The translations under genes were made by a program, and so were the position numbers. Positions 1-10,942 of a stretch of 64,000 nucleotides of DNA are shown in pieces. The stretch is from Heliocybe sulcata (taxonomy: Eukaryota; Basidiomycota; Agaricomycetes; Gloeophyllales; Gloeophyllaceae): positions 1,111,078-1,175,077 of the forward strand of contig ML213507.1 in the NCBI GenBank assembly GCA_004369045.1, written 5' to 3'. The stretch's first letter is position 1. The number at the start of each line of letters is the position of its first letter. A model generated the notes under the pieces. The model was not told where the DNA came from. It was given only the letters and a program-made list of their open reading frames with translations, and did not search any database.

Positions 1-150
1 TGCTTGCCCAGCACGCGAGCCGGGCACGTCAGAATAACGTCGAAGGGACAGTGTTAAACAACACGCCCTATTGCATACGTGTGCGCTAGACGTTTCGGCT
101 GATAATGTTATGTATAATGCCACTAAGTAGTAAGACAGGATAAAAAGCAC

Positions 151-238
151 AGGCCTTGCCAGGACTCGAACCTGGGTTATCGGAAATTGCCAGAACTGGT
201 CAGAATCCGATGTGATAGGACCGCTACACTACAAGGCC
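151..238 (-). tRNA. tRNA-Gln (anticodon CTG) with a 14-base intron
   Basis: On the minus strand a cloverleaf can be folded: a 7-bp acceptor stem (GGCCTTG with CAAGGCC), a T discriminator base at 151, a D arm starting GTGTAGCGG, and a T arm with GGTTCGAGTCC. The anticodon stem TCGGA/TCCGA closes a loop TTCTGA..T that is interrupted after position 37 by a 14-base insertion, the usual place of eukaryotic tRNA introns. The anticodon reads CTG, so the product is glutamine. No CCA is encoded, as expected for a nuclear gene. Confidence 0.9.
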
Positions 239-364
239 TTGAAATAGGCCACGCGCTTTATAATGTATCCATAATTTCAAAGCATCAGGCCTTCATGAAT
301 CACGTTCGACTTCCCTGCTTATAAAGTAACCATACAATTATCTATATCATACTAGAAACCCTTC

Positions 365-2207
365 TTAATGCTCGCGCATACTGAACGGTAGCTCATACAC
401 CTGCTCGTTCTGCTTGAACACGACCTTGGCCCGTTCCTTCATCAGTTTCTCCCTCTCTTCCTTCGCGTGCTCCATCGTAATAACCCCTCCCCTGCCAGCA
501 TCATCCGCCTTCAACCAGTCCGTGATCATCTCGAACAACTCGACAGGAAGATTCTGCATGGCTGGTGCGCGTTCCAACTCGCGCATGCACCAGTCGAATT
601 GCTGCGGAGGCACTACGGACGTCGACAGGATCTCGATGGTAGGATTGACGAGGAAGAAGCAAAGAATCTTCCGGTGCCCAGGCTTCGATGTATCGACCAA
701 CTTAAATGGTGAAACGCGATGCTGCCAGATATTTGGGAAGGCCAGGCATTTACCTTCCTTAGTGATCACGGATCCAAGGTTTTGGTTCAAGGGCCCATCG
801 CTTCCATCGATACCGTATACCATCAGATAGCCCTTGTGATCGCCCTTCTGGTACCGTTGGTCCATGTCTTCACACAACGCAGTGCGGAAACTAATCTTCG
901 ACTCTGTGACGTTCGACGAGTCGTAGTAGTAGATTCCAATAGCAACAATCTTCTCGTTGTCCATCCCCTCGACATGCCACGAGCCGCCTGCGTACTCCGG
1001 CACCTCAGGCGTCAAGGTGATGTTCGCCATCTTGACGATAACCTGAATCTTGCGCCCTTTCAGGGTGAGGCTGACCTGCTCTTTGGGGTCAGGAGGAGTA
1101 AATGGATCCGGCTCCGGGATGCAGGGTTCCTTTAGCTTCTTCCAGATATGGTAAGCGCGGTAATATTCACGTCGAGCCGCATCTGTATCTCCGGGATAGT
1201 CCTTTTGAATCACCTCCAGTACGGGCTCTGAGGGCTCTGACATGAGGCTCCGCTGGTACCACTCAAACGGATCAGCCTCAATAACTGGCCTCTGAGGGCT
1301 GGCGACGTCCGCGAGAACGCGCTCCCACAGAGGAACAAAACGCTCAAGGACAGTTGTTATTGTCAAATAGAGGGCCTTGTGATCGTCGGGGTGAAGATTG
1401 TTGATGTACGATAGATGCTGCACTTCGCCTGTTTCTGACACGGAGAAGTCGGTCGGTAGCCACTGGAACTGGCGGGATAACGAGTAAGGAGTCGAGCTGA
1501 ACGGAGTGTGCCCGAGGTCTTCTCGCGCGTCGATATACTCGTCCACTGAGGGGACATATAGCGATCCAGTTGCAGGATTCCTCACGAGCGACTTGCCGAT
1601 ACGGAGACAGTTGAGCGATGGGTGGATGAGGTCGAGCACCTGATTGTTACTGCCTGGATGCCAGTCTTTCTCTGCTTCCGGAACCGATTCAAGGACTGAT
1701 GCCCCTCGAAGGAGCGCCTCTCTGAGCTCGGGAGAAATGAGATTGTATGACTGATATACGTTCGAGATGTGCATCATCTAAAGAGGAATGTGACTTTGTA
1801 TTCGGAACATCTGGAGGTGTCTGTCGCACCTCTATACCGGTCACTGGGTCGCGCTGGTCCGCGAGCCATTTCAGCCAGTCGAAGATATAATCGAGTTGCT
1901 TCCTGGTGATAACTTTGTGAGGCCAACGCTTATTCTGTGACCATTGGCCGTAATGCTCCTCGCTGTCGTCTTCGCTGTCCGTTGGCTGAAGGTGGAACCA
2001 GGTCTTCCGGACAAGCTGGATGTCCTGCTCCACGAACTCCTTCCGCCATTTACCTACGATTTCGGTGTCCCGCACTTTATTCCACCAGTTCGGCTTCTCG
2101 AGGATCTGGCCAGCGAGAGAACGCATACGCAGTTCGATAAGCGTAAGAATCTTGAGATTGTTCGGGTCCTGCCCACAAAAGGGATCAGGAAACTGGATGT
2201 TCTTCAT
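365..2207 (-). CDS. DUF4246 family protein, copy 1
   Basis: Two exons, 1830-2207 and 365-1777, joined in phase 0 over a 52-base intron, give 596 residues. DUF4246 is a fungal family without assigned function. The N-terminal part carries the block FPDPF..LEKPNWWNKV; the C-terminal part carries SYINNLHPDDH, GGSWHVEGMDNEKI and FPNIWQHRVSPF followed by GHRKILCFFLVNP. The H-x-E, the later H and an R 16 residues after it resemble the metal and 2-oxoglutarate ligands of Fe(II) oxygenases; that is inference. I chose the ATG at 2207 because it leaves about the same lead before the FPDPF block as the paralogues; an in-frame ATG at 2282 is also possible. The gene is divergent from copy 2. Confidence 0.85.
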
Positions 2208-2642
2208 GCTGCTGCTGGGCGCCGCAATCCAGGTCGGAAGTCGACAAGGTGCTCGATGCTGGACAGCCAGGCTCCGAGCCATGCCGGAAAGGCCGAGGAC
2301 CACCACAGAGTCATAGAACGGCAAGAACGGCCCCGCCGATCACTAAATTAGGAAGATACCGCCCGTTCGACTCGATGCCGAAGAGGTGAGTCACAGATGC
2401 CCGTTCTATAGTCTTGAAGCCACTATTGCATCGAAGACAGGCCAAGACAGGTGAATAATGAATGAAATTCGGTAACGCAAGGAGACGGTCGCTGATGCGT
2501 CGGAGTTTTTACATGAGGTCTTGAGCCCTTGAGCAAGACGTGACTGCTGTCAAAGAAGGGCGGGATCTTCCTATTGCGGTACTCATCCGGCCATCAAGCT
2601 CAGCACCAAACCTCCTTATAGCCCAGACTGCATGTACCCAAA
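2208..2642. other. Intergenic, divergent promoter region of DUF4246 copies 1 and 2
   Basis: No gene is seen. The stretch separates two divergently transcribed paralogues. A weak TTATAG element at 2617-2622 precedes copy 2 and is followed by GCCCAGA, similar to the TATATAAGCCCAGA before copy 3. Confidence 0.5.
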
Positions 2643-4534
2643 ATGTTGGACTCTGCCGTGACGACTATCGAGTTCCCGAACCCCTTCGAACTGCGGCCTT
2701 CAGATCAGGTGCAACTGACCACACTCGTTGAGCGTCGCCTGCGTGCATTGGTCGGCGAGATTCTCGAAAAGCCTGATTGGTGGAACAAAGTACGAGAAGG
2801 CGAGATCGTAGGTAAATGGCGGAGAGAGTTCACCGAACAGGACGTGGAGTTCATCAAGAATTGCTGGGTTTGGCGGCCGCGTGCTCGTACACCGCGGAAC
2901 GAAGGTGGGGAAGAAGAAGGCTATGAGGAAGAAGAATATTATGAGGAAGAGAGTCGCTGGAGCAGGAACAAGTCGTGGCCACACACCAAAATCACAGACG
3001 CACAACTGGACTATGTTTTCGACTGGCTAATATGGCTAGCTGGCGAGCGTAACGTACACAGTGGTATAGAGGTACGCTATCAAAGAGTCCACGACCTTGA
3101 TATGAAACTCACTTCTTCCATGAGATGACGCATATACCGAATGTCTATCACTCATATAATCTCATCTCACCTGATCTGACAGACTCTCTGCTAAAAGGGG
3201 CAAGCATCCTACAGTCCGTCCCGGAAGAAGAGAAAGACTGGCATCCCAACAGCAATAACCAAGTGCTCGACCTTGTCCACCCGTCTCTCTACTGCTACCA
3301 TATCGGCAAGTCACTGGCAAAGCATCCGGAGACTGGGTCGCTGTACGTTCCTACAATTGAGGAATACATTGAGAAGAGGCTCGATATCCCTATTATCTAT
3401 GCTCCAAATGAACCGGTCCCATCCTCGACGTCGATCCAGCACCAATGGCTTCCCACCGATTTCTCGGTTTCTGAGACCGGCGAGGTGAAGCATCTGTCAT
3501 ATATCAACAACTTACACCCCGACGATCATAGACCATTGTATGCGACTATCACCTCGATCCTGGAAGCATTTGTGCCACTCTGGGAACGGGTACTGACGGA
3601 TGTATTGAGTCCGCAACCGCCCCTCATTCAAGTCGATCCACACAACTGGTACTCCAAAGGGCATGAGATACCCCGGGAGGAAGACTTCCGAAAGGAATAT
3701 CCAGACGATGCGCAGGCCGCACACGAGGCATATTGGGAGGCTTACCGCACATGGGACGAGGAAAAGTGCCCCTTCATTCCCGAGCCAGGTCCGTTCACCC
3801 CTCCGTCTGATAGCAAAGAGCGAGTAAACTTTACCCTGAGAGGGCGGACCATCCAGGTCGTCGTTAAGATGGCAAACATCGTCCTGACGCCTGACAAGCC
3901 CGAATATAGCGGTGGCTCGTGGCACGTCGAGGGGATGGACAACGAGAAGATCGTTGTTACCGGAATTTACTACTACGATTCCTCCAACGTCACGGAGTCG
4001 AAGCTGAGCTTCCGGACGTCGCTCTGTGACGACCTGGACATAGTGTACCAGAACAGCGACTGGAGCGGCTTCTTGAAGGCCTACGGAATTTCCGGGTCTG
4101 CAGGGCTGCTGAACCAAAACCTTGGGCATGTCGCGACGAAGAAAGGCAAGTGCCTCGCCTTCCCAAACATCTGGCAGCATCGCGTCTCTCCATTTCGGTT
4201 AGTCGACCGTTCGAAGCCAGGCCACCGCAAGATTCTTTGTTTCTTCCTCGTTGACCCGACAACGAGCATCTTGTCGACGTCCTCAGTACCTCCACAGCAG
4301 CTTGAATGGTACGTACGCGAACTGGAACAAGTGCCTCTGATGAAGAAGCTCCCGCTCGAGCTCTTCGAGATGATTGTCAGTTGGCTGAAGCCTAATGAAC
4401 TCCGCGAAGGAGGGCTTATCACTAGGGAGCAGGCTAAGGAGGAGAGGCTGATGTTGATGGATGAGCGGGCGAATTTCGTCATTCAGCAGAACGAGGAGGT
4501 GTATGAGCTGGAATTTAATATGTGCGAACACTAG
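2643..4534 (+). CDS. DUF4246 family protein, copy 2
   Basis: Exons 2643-3071 and 3125-4534, intron of 53 bases in phase 0, give 612 residues. The fold-defining blocks are the same as in copies 1 and 3: LEKPDWWNKV near residue 40, a variable acidic, Glu/Tyr-rich stretch near residues 85-105, SYINNLHPDDH, GGSWHVEGM (H410, E412), IWQHRVSPF (H495) and GHRKIL (R511). The last three are spaced as in double-stranded beta-helix Fe(II)/2-oxoglutarate enzymes (H-x-E ... H, R 16 residues later), so a dioxygenase role is possible but not established. The intron sits exactly where it does in the other copies, which supports descent by duplication. No signal peptide or membrane segment is visible. Confidence 0.88.
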
Positions 4535-4689
4535 TATTGACGGAGCCCGGGCTGTAGGCACTGCTCGATTAGTGAACGTGATCTGTTCGTGTGATATATT
4601 GTATCATTAATACTGCCGTGAGATGTGATTCTAAGGACGCATAATCTGATAGCTTTCCTGACCTTGGTACGTCCGCTAATTCGCCAGTC

Positions 4690-6225
4690 CTATCTTGCGT
4701 GCCCGGAACGTTCTGCGCGCCTACGATACTTGCTGGCGGTTTCGGACAACCATACGCCACGTCTCAGCCATTCTCTGTATCCAGAGGTGAGCGTGGCGTG
4801 TATCTTGAGAGGGTCCTGAGAAGCCATCCACAGCTGAGTATCGAACCTATCGTCGAACGTCCTCAAGCTGGACCTGAAAGACGCTCTGCGCGACTGCATA
4901 ACCAGGTCGTAGTCGTACAACTCATTTTCCCGGTCAGGCTCTTCCTCATGAGGAACAAGTCTGAACCCAGCTGTGTGTTGGTACTAATCCCAAGGGGCAG
5001 CCAGGGAGTCGCATATTTCATCAGGGTATCGAGGTGAGAGAATGAAGGGCAATACCGACATGTTGTCCCAGTCCAAGATCGACGTTACTTCCAGCGTGTC
5101 CGGGTCGACGTGGATGTTCCGCAGCGCGTAGTCGTCTGAAACCAGACAGAACGACTGGAGATGCTCTGGTATACTGCACTGCACAAGTATTATTCTGAAA
5201 TTGTCTGCCGCAGTGGTAATGTCTCGGGCGGTGAATACCGGGTCGTCTTCTTCCTGGAACAGATAAACATCCGTTATTGGCACATCAGGAGTTGAACTCC
5301 ATTCTCCCATCGCAGCATCGAGCTCAGAAGCTAGAACGGTGCTCCAGTATTCTCGCAAATCCCTGTGTGCGACCGAAGCACCCGTGCGGCCTCCGCACTG
5401 CTCCATCTCGTTCGGACCAGGTAGATAGGGACCAACAGTGTACAGCCCTGGGTCGGCGTAGTTAGGGGATAGCAGAGTGCTCCGCTTCGAAAAGTGGATG
5501 CTGCCGAGGCAGTTGAATGGAAGCGGACGTGAAAGATGCGAATGAAGACGCGCAACGCTGTGCAAGATGGTGCGTCTGCGATCCTCTGATTGTCGGCCCC
5601 AGATGTAGGTAATGGGTTCCCCTCCCACCACTTCCATCAGGATATAGGGGCAGCCGACGGAGTTGCTTGCGGACGAATTCCAGGCATATATTTCTGGAAC
5701 TGGCAATCCGCAGTAGAACCGAGCAAAAGTCATAGTCGCTACCACGGACGACATCTTCGTGGCTGTAGTCTTTTGCGTGATGGGTATACGGGCAGCGACT
5801 TGTGCACCATCGTCGAAAGTTAATTGGTAAACTCTGTTCCAGCCACCCTCTCCTATTGCTTCAACTCTCGGAATGGACGTGTTGGACAATGAGCTGGCAG
5901 CAGCGTAAGCCAGAGCGCGCATGTTCAAGCCAAGGACGCGTGGGGCGCGAAGTTCCTTCTCCGTCGGGAACTCGTGGCCTGAGGCGAAGCGGTCACACAT
6001 ATCCTCCTTTATCATCTGCTCATTGACGACATGGAATAAGCGTGGACGATGTGCTATGCTACACACTGCAAGTGAAACTGCTCAGCAGTCTGACATGGCG
6101 GAAAAACTTGCGGGACACTCACCGGTAGCAGGCACTGAGTAATTGGGCTTCCTCAGCAGAAAACCAGGACGATTTCGCATGTGGGAGGGTGTGCAAAGCG
6201 CCTGTCTGGTTAGAAACTTGGACAT
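4690..6225 (-). pseudogene. AIM9/APH-type phosphotransferase-like gene, interrupted by an in-frame TAG
   Basis: Exon 1 (6123-6225) encodes a basic, Ser/Arg-rich leader starting MSKFLTRQA; a 57-base intron (GTGAGT...TTGCAG) leads to exon 2 from 6065. The protein resembles the fungal AIM9 branch of aminoglycoside-phosphotransferase/kinase-like folds: GEGGWNRVYQLTFDDG nucleotide-loop region, VAARIP with the Arg before it replacing the usual context, LPVPEIYAW, PYILMEVVGGEP, and the catalytic-loop counterpart SDDYALRNIHVD with DWD after it. The first residue of the usual H-x-D is Ser. A TAG at 4984-4986 stops the frame after residue 394, yet the same frame stays open for 97 more codons to 4690 with family-like sequence (LVPHEEEPDRENELYDYD). 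I read this as a nonsense mutation; readthrough or an unseen splice is possible. Confidence 0.7.
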
Positions 6226-6761
6226 GGTTGAGACGATCAGTAGGAATGTTTATCTGGTCAAAGGCTCTTGTTGGAACGCTGATGCACCGAATAGCCCGTG
6301 AATAGCGTTGAAGGCCGCGATAGCCTTATAACGTCGTTATTGCATTGGAAAATGAAGGGATAGCAAGAGCCGCGAGTATTTGTTCCCTAGTAGACTCTGT
6401 GACGAAGCGAACCAGCCAATCGCTGAAGCCATCAATCCGAAGTGTCGCTATTTGCCGGCGTCGGTGTCTCGCATCCGGGCAAGCGTCGCCGCCGCTATGT
6501 TCCTTAAGTGCAGCATGTGCCAGATGATCCCGAATGACTCACTGCGTCGAAGCGAAGGTCGGGAATTTCGTATTTGAGTCGTCGAGCGGGCCCGCTATAC
6601 ATGCATGACCATCGCTGAACCTTCCCTCTCCTGATCAGACCGTCTCCTATATAAGCCCAGAGTGTGTTTTCCGAAATGTTGCATCAGAGCAACGCATTAC
6701 CCGTCTACTAGGATTCACTGAGGAAACCTCCGCCAGCAACGCGTATCGCACGTCGTCCACG
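6226..6761. other. Intergenic between the AIM9-like gene and DUF4246 copy 3
   Basis: No gene is supported. The genes on both sides read outwards, so both promoters lie here. Confidence 0.5.
6648..6655 (+). promoter_or_regulatory. Probable TATA box of DUF4246 copy 3
   Basis: TATATAAG lies 107 bases before the start codon at 6762 and is followed by CCCAGAG. Copy 2 has a weaker TTATAGCCCAGA at a similar place. Confidence 0.5.
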
Positions 6762-8691
6762 ATGTCCGAGTCCACTATAGCCGACATCAGGTTTCCCGAT
6801 CCCTTTCATTCGCAACCTGCGGACTTCGTTACCCTCGTCGAGCGCCGCATGCGAGTATTCGCCGGAGAAATTCTCGAGAAACCTAGCTGGTGGACCAAAG
6901 TTCGAGACGCCGAGATCGTGAAAAAATGGAGGAAAGAGTTCGCCGAACAGGACTCCAACCTCATTAGGGACTCGTGGATTGACCGACCAGAAAAATTTGT
7001 GATCGAGGACGACGATGAAACAGGCTACGATGAAGACGAAGACATAGACTGGGCCGCCTATTACGAGGAACGTGAAAAGAAGGCTAAGGCAGATGAGGAA
7101 GCAGACTACGTCTGGCGCAAGAACAAATTTTGGCCCAAGACGAAAATTAGTGACGCGCAACTAGACTACGTTTTCGACTGGTTGAGGTGGTTAGCAGACA
7201 AGCGCGACGCGCCGACTGGCGTAGAGGTATGCCAGTACCTTGACGCCCGGAACAAACACTCATGTCGTCCGCTAGATGATGCATATCCCGAATGTCTACC
7301 AGTCTTATAACCTCATTTCACCCGAACTTCGAGAGGCCCTATTGAAAGGAGCGTCTACTCTCGAATCAGTCCCGGATGCAGAGAAAGACTGGCATCCGAA
7401 GAGCAACAATCAAGTGCTCGATCTCGTCCACCCGTCCCTCTATTGCTTTTACATCGGCAAGTCCTTCGTCAAGCTTCCTGAGGACGGTACTTTGCACGTG
7501 CCCACCGTCGAGGAATACATTCAGAGTAGAATCGATATCACTTCGCGACATATACCCGACCACGAGCAGTGGTCCACACTGTCAAAGCAGCATCAATGGC
7601 TCCCGACCGACTTCTCGGTCTCTGATATGGGCGAAGTGAAGTGCATCTCGTATATCAACAACCTCCACCCCGACGAGCATAAGCCACTGTATGCGACAGT
7701 CACCTCCATCCTGGAGAAGTTCGTGCCGCTGTGGGATCGCGTCCTCACCGATGTCCTGAATCCTCGAAAGCCCATGATCCAGGCTGACCCGCTGAAGTGG
7801 TACGAAGGATGCGAGCTGCCAAAGCCTCGGCGGGAGGATTTTCTTAAGCAGCACCCAGGCGACAGACAAGCTGGTCTGGAAGCGTACTGGGAGGCTGAGG
7901 GCAAGTGGAATAAAGAAAGAGAGCCTATCATCCCGGAGCCGGGCCCTTTCTCTCCGCCGCCGCACACCAGCCCAGACAGAGTGACCTTCACGCTGAAGGG
8001 CCGGACAGTCCAGGTGATCGTCAAGATGGCGAACATCGTCTTGACGCCCGATAAGCCAGAGTACGCAGGCGGGTCATGGCACGTCGAGGGGATGGATAAC
8101 GAGCGGATCGTCGCGACCGGCATATACTACTACGACACGTCCAACGTCACCGAGTCGAAACTGAGATTCCGCAAGTCCGTCAGTCACGACATGCACCTAG
8201 CGTACGAGAACGGCGACTACAGCGGCTTCCTGAAGGTGTACGGCATTGAGGGGTGCGATGGACTGCTGAACCAAGATCTCGGGCACGTCGTGACGAAGGA
8301 AAACAAGTGTCTCGTCTTCCCGAACATCTGGCAGCACCGTGTCTCTCCATTTCAGCTGGTAGAACGCTCGAAACCTGGCCACCGCAAGATTCTTTGCTTC
8401 TTCCTCGTGAATCCGACGACGAGCATCCTCTCGACATCCTCTGTACCTCCCCAGCAGTTCGAATGGTACGCACGAGAGCTAGAGCGCGCGCCTCCGGTGG
8501 CAAAACTTCCACTCGAGCTTGCCGAGATGATCATTGATGGGCTGAAGCCCGACAGTCTCGGTGAAGGAGGGCTGACCACCATTGAGCAAGCTAAGAAGGA
8601 GAGGCTGAAGCTGATGGAAGAGCGGGCAAATTTCGTCCTTCAGCAAAACGAGAAGATCTACGAGATGAACTTCAACATGTGCGAGCATTAG
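6762..8691 (+). CDS. DUF4246 family protein, copy 3
   Basis: Exons 6762-7226 and 7276-8691 with a 49-base phase-0 intron give 626 residues. It shares all blocks of copies 1 and 2 (FPDPF, LEKPSWWTKV, SYINNLHPDEH, GGSWHVEGMDNERI, IWQHRVSPF, GHRKILCFFLVNP) and has the longest acidic/lysine-rich insertion in the N-terminal part. The putative H-x-E...H...R residues are retained. The second exon starts with ATGATGCAT after the acceptor, as in copy 1, so an automatic annotation could wrongly start the gene there. Function unknown; putative oxygenase by inference. Confidence 0.88.
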
Positions 8692-9135
8692 TAGTTTGAG
8701 GGAGCCGTGAGCGTTCCGGAGAGCAGGAGATATCTAAGCCACATTGAAACGGACCCACCAGTTGAACATTAAACGAGTCATGCGGAGGTTAGGGTCTGAC
8801 CCGGTTGGTGAACGATAGAAAGGTTGGTCTGACAAGAATGTTGCGCATATAGTGACTCGTGCGACTCACATATCCGACCAAGACTCAATCAAAGATAGTT
8901 GCCGGTGGTGCTTGACCTCGAAGCATATACCAGGGTATCTGCAATGAATATAAATCTGGCGCAGACATTGGACGGAGAGCGCGAGCACGGCTCCGGCGAA
9001 GCCGCACCCAAATAAAATACACGTAGAACCTGACGGCTGAACTTCACTGAACAACCATCAAAGAAACTTTAAGGGCTGAACGGGTGATGCTTAACGAATA
9101 CTCGCACACAACAACTCATAACTTGCGCATACACC
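8692..9135. other. Intergenic, convergent gene ends
   Basis: No coding or RNA feature seen between the 3' ends of DUF4246 copy 3 and the bZIP gene. Confidence 0.5.
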
Positions 9136-10079
9136 CTACTCTTTTCCTTCTCTGTCTTCTCCGCTAGCACCGGTCACGGGTGGAGAATGTCCATCCAGAG
9201 CCGCAGGTGCAGGCGGAGCCCCGGGTGGTGGTGGACCATTCTGATTAAACTGCGCCAAAGCAGCGCGCAACGCCGCATTCTCGATCCGCAGCTGGTCGAC
9301 GAGCGCGCGGCACTCTTCCCAGCGCCTGTTAGCCTCATCAGCAGACGCAAGCGCCGCATCGAGCAGCTGAGATCGTTGCTCAAGAGCTTTAACATGCCTA
9401 TCCCCGATTCGGTCAGCACCGGAAGGGGCAGAGGAGATAGAGCCACTCACGCATCCCTTCGCTCTCTGAACGCCCTCTGTGCTTTTCGATTCTGCTCCGC
9501 CCTCTTACTCTGGCTGAGTGCCCTCCCACCAGCCCCTTCTCCTCCGCTCCCAGCGCCGTCCGGACTCTGACTCTCAGCAGGCGGTGGCTGCCCGCCTTGC
9601 GGTTGCACTGGTTGTGGCTGTGGCACAACCATCTGGATTGGTTGTGCACCGGGCGGAGGTGGCGGGTACTCCAAATATTGATACCCCGGTGGCGGAGGAG
9701 GCATGTGAGGGTGCATGAGCGCGTGCGGCGGAGGTAGGAGATGGTGCGGGGGTGGCATAAGATGCGGCGGCGGCGGCGGCGGTGGTTGGGGTTGTGGGAC
9801 AGGAGGCGCAGACTGCTGGGTCGAACTCGCATTCGCATCAGGCGGCGACTTCCGTTTTCGAGACGTGCGCGCTGGGGCGGCAGGCGTTACGGAGGGTGGC
9901 TCGTCGCGTAGGCGGAGAGTGCTCTGCATGCTCTGCTGCGTCGGGGGCGCCGGGGGGTTTTGCCTGGCATTATCACTGCTCGCGCCCTCGGTTGCTGAGG
10001 CTGGCTGAGATGAGGTCGCAGACGAGGTCGTCGTCGGCGATTGCTGTTGTTGGAACGGAGGCTGAGGATGGGCCAACAT
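9136..10079 (-). CDS. bZIP transcription factor (Yap-like basic region) with a long Pro-rich region
   Basis: Exons 9451-10079 and 9136-9397, a 53-base intron in phase 2, give 296 residues. The first exon is Gln/Ser/Thr- and then extremely Pro-rich (Pro-His-Met runs around residues 90-160), a likely activation or disordered region. The basic region, near residues 193-209, reads SKRAEQNRKAQRAFRERRDA; NRKAQRAFR fits the N-x-x-A-Q-x-x-F-R signature of fungal Yap/Pap1-type factors. The intron interrupts right after it, and the second exon supplies the leucine zipper, with heptad-spaced hydrophobics in HVKALEQRSQLLDAAL and the following residues, then another Pro-rich tail. It should act as a dimeric nuclear DNA-binding regulator; the regulon cannot be told from the sequence. 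Confidence 0.88.
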
Positions 10080-10942
10080 CTTGCAGTGCAGCGCGCGGAT
10101 TAGTCAGGCTGAGTAAGACTTAAGTAAGAGAGCGAAAAAGGATCCGTGGGAGGCCCGTCCTTAAAAGGTCCATCCACGTAAGCGTGCCGTCGGACTGGTT
10201 CGGCAAAATCGGCACACGGAATGATCCCGCCGACGCGCTTGTGGCATTTGTGGCAGAGCTATGAAGACCACAAACAGTCTGAGCCTCCTAATGGGCTATT
10301 GCTTATATGTCGAGTGTTAATAAAACCAGTATACAGCTCGGAGTATGTTGGAGGACGTGGCTGTGGTAGACTGTCGAAACGTAAGCTGGTTTTTAGGGAT
10401 GCGAAAGGCAGCGCTTAATTCTAGTAGCAGCGCCGACAGCCACAAAAGCAATACTTGGATATGACTTTTCTCGCTGGCTGATGTCAGCGCAGGATAACAT
10501 GGGCGCGACAAGCATGTCGAGCGCAAGGAAGCCTGAACCTTCTCAGATCCAAGATCGGCACCATCCGGCACACTCTATGCAGGATTCCTCGCAGACTACC
10601 AAGAGGCCCTTGCCTCCTCAGTATGGTGCTAGCTGCAAGTAACTTCAGGAGATTACTGTGGACTTCAAACAGGTTAATATGGGCAATATCCATTCCAATT
10701 CTACGTAAGCAACCAACGACCACTAAAACAACACACGAGAATGATAAGATAGAAGTAAAAGTATAGGTATATGAATAAAACAAGATAAAAGTTTATTTCA
10801 GATCATGATGTCGTGGCTAGACGTTCATTCCTCCCAAGTCATTTTTCAACTCAGCATGTGCACCTCGAAGATGCTCGAAAATCAATGGCCAAGACGGACC
10901 AGAGATGATCGAAGTCAGATGGTAAACACATGGAACGATCAT
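10080..10942. other. Intergenic, nothing recognised
   Basis: Holds the upstream region of the bZIP gene and the 3' flank of PHS1. ORFs here are short, without recognisable motifs. Confidence 0.45.

Noticed and set aside
3125-4534. DUF4246 second exons read as complete genes starting at MTHIPN/MMHIPN
   Set aside because: The same ATG follows a splice acceptor in all copies, and the upstream exons are conserved between paralogues.
9655-9790. G-rich runs suggesting a G-quadruplex or microsatellite
   Set aside because: It is the antisense of Pro codons in the bZIP gene; a structure may form but coding explains the sequence.
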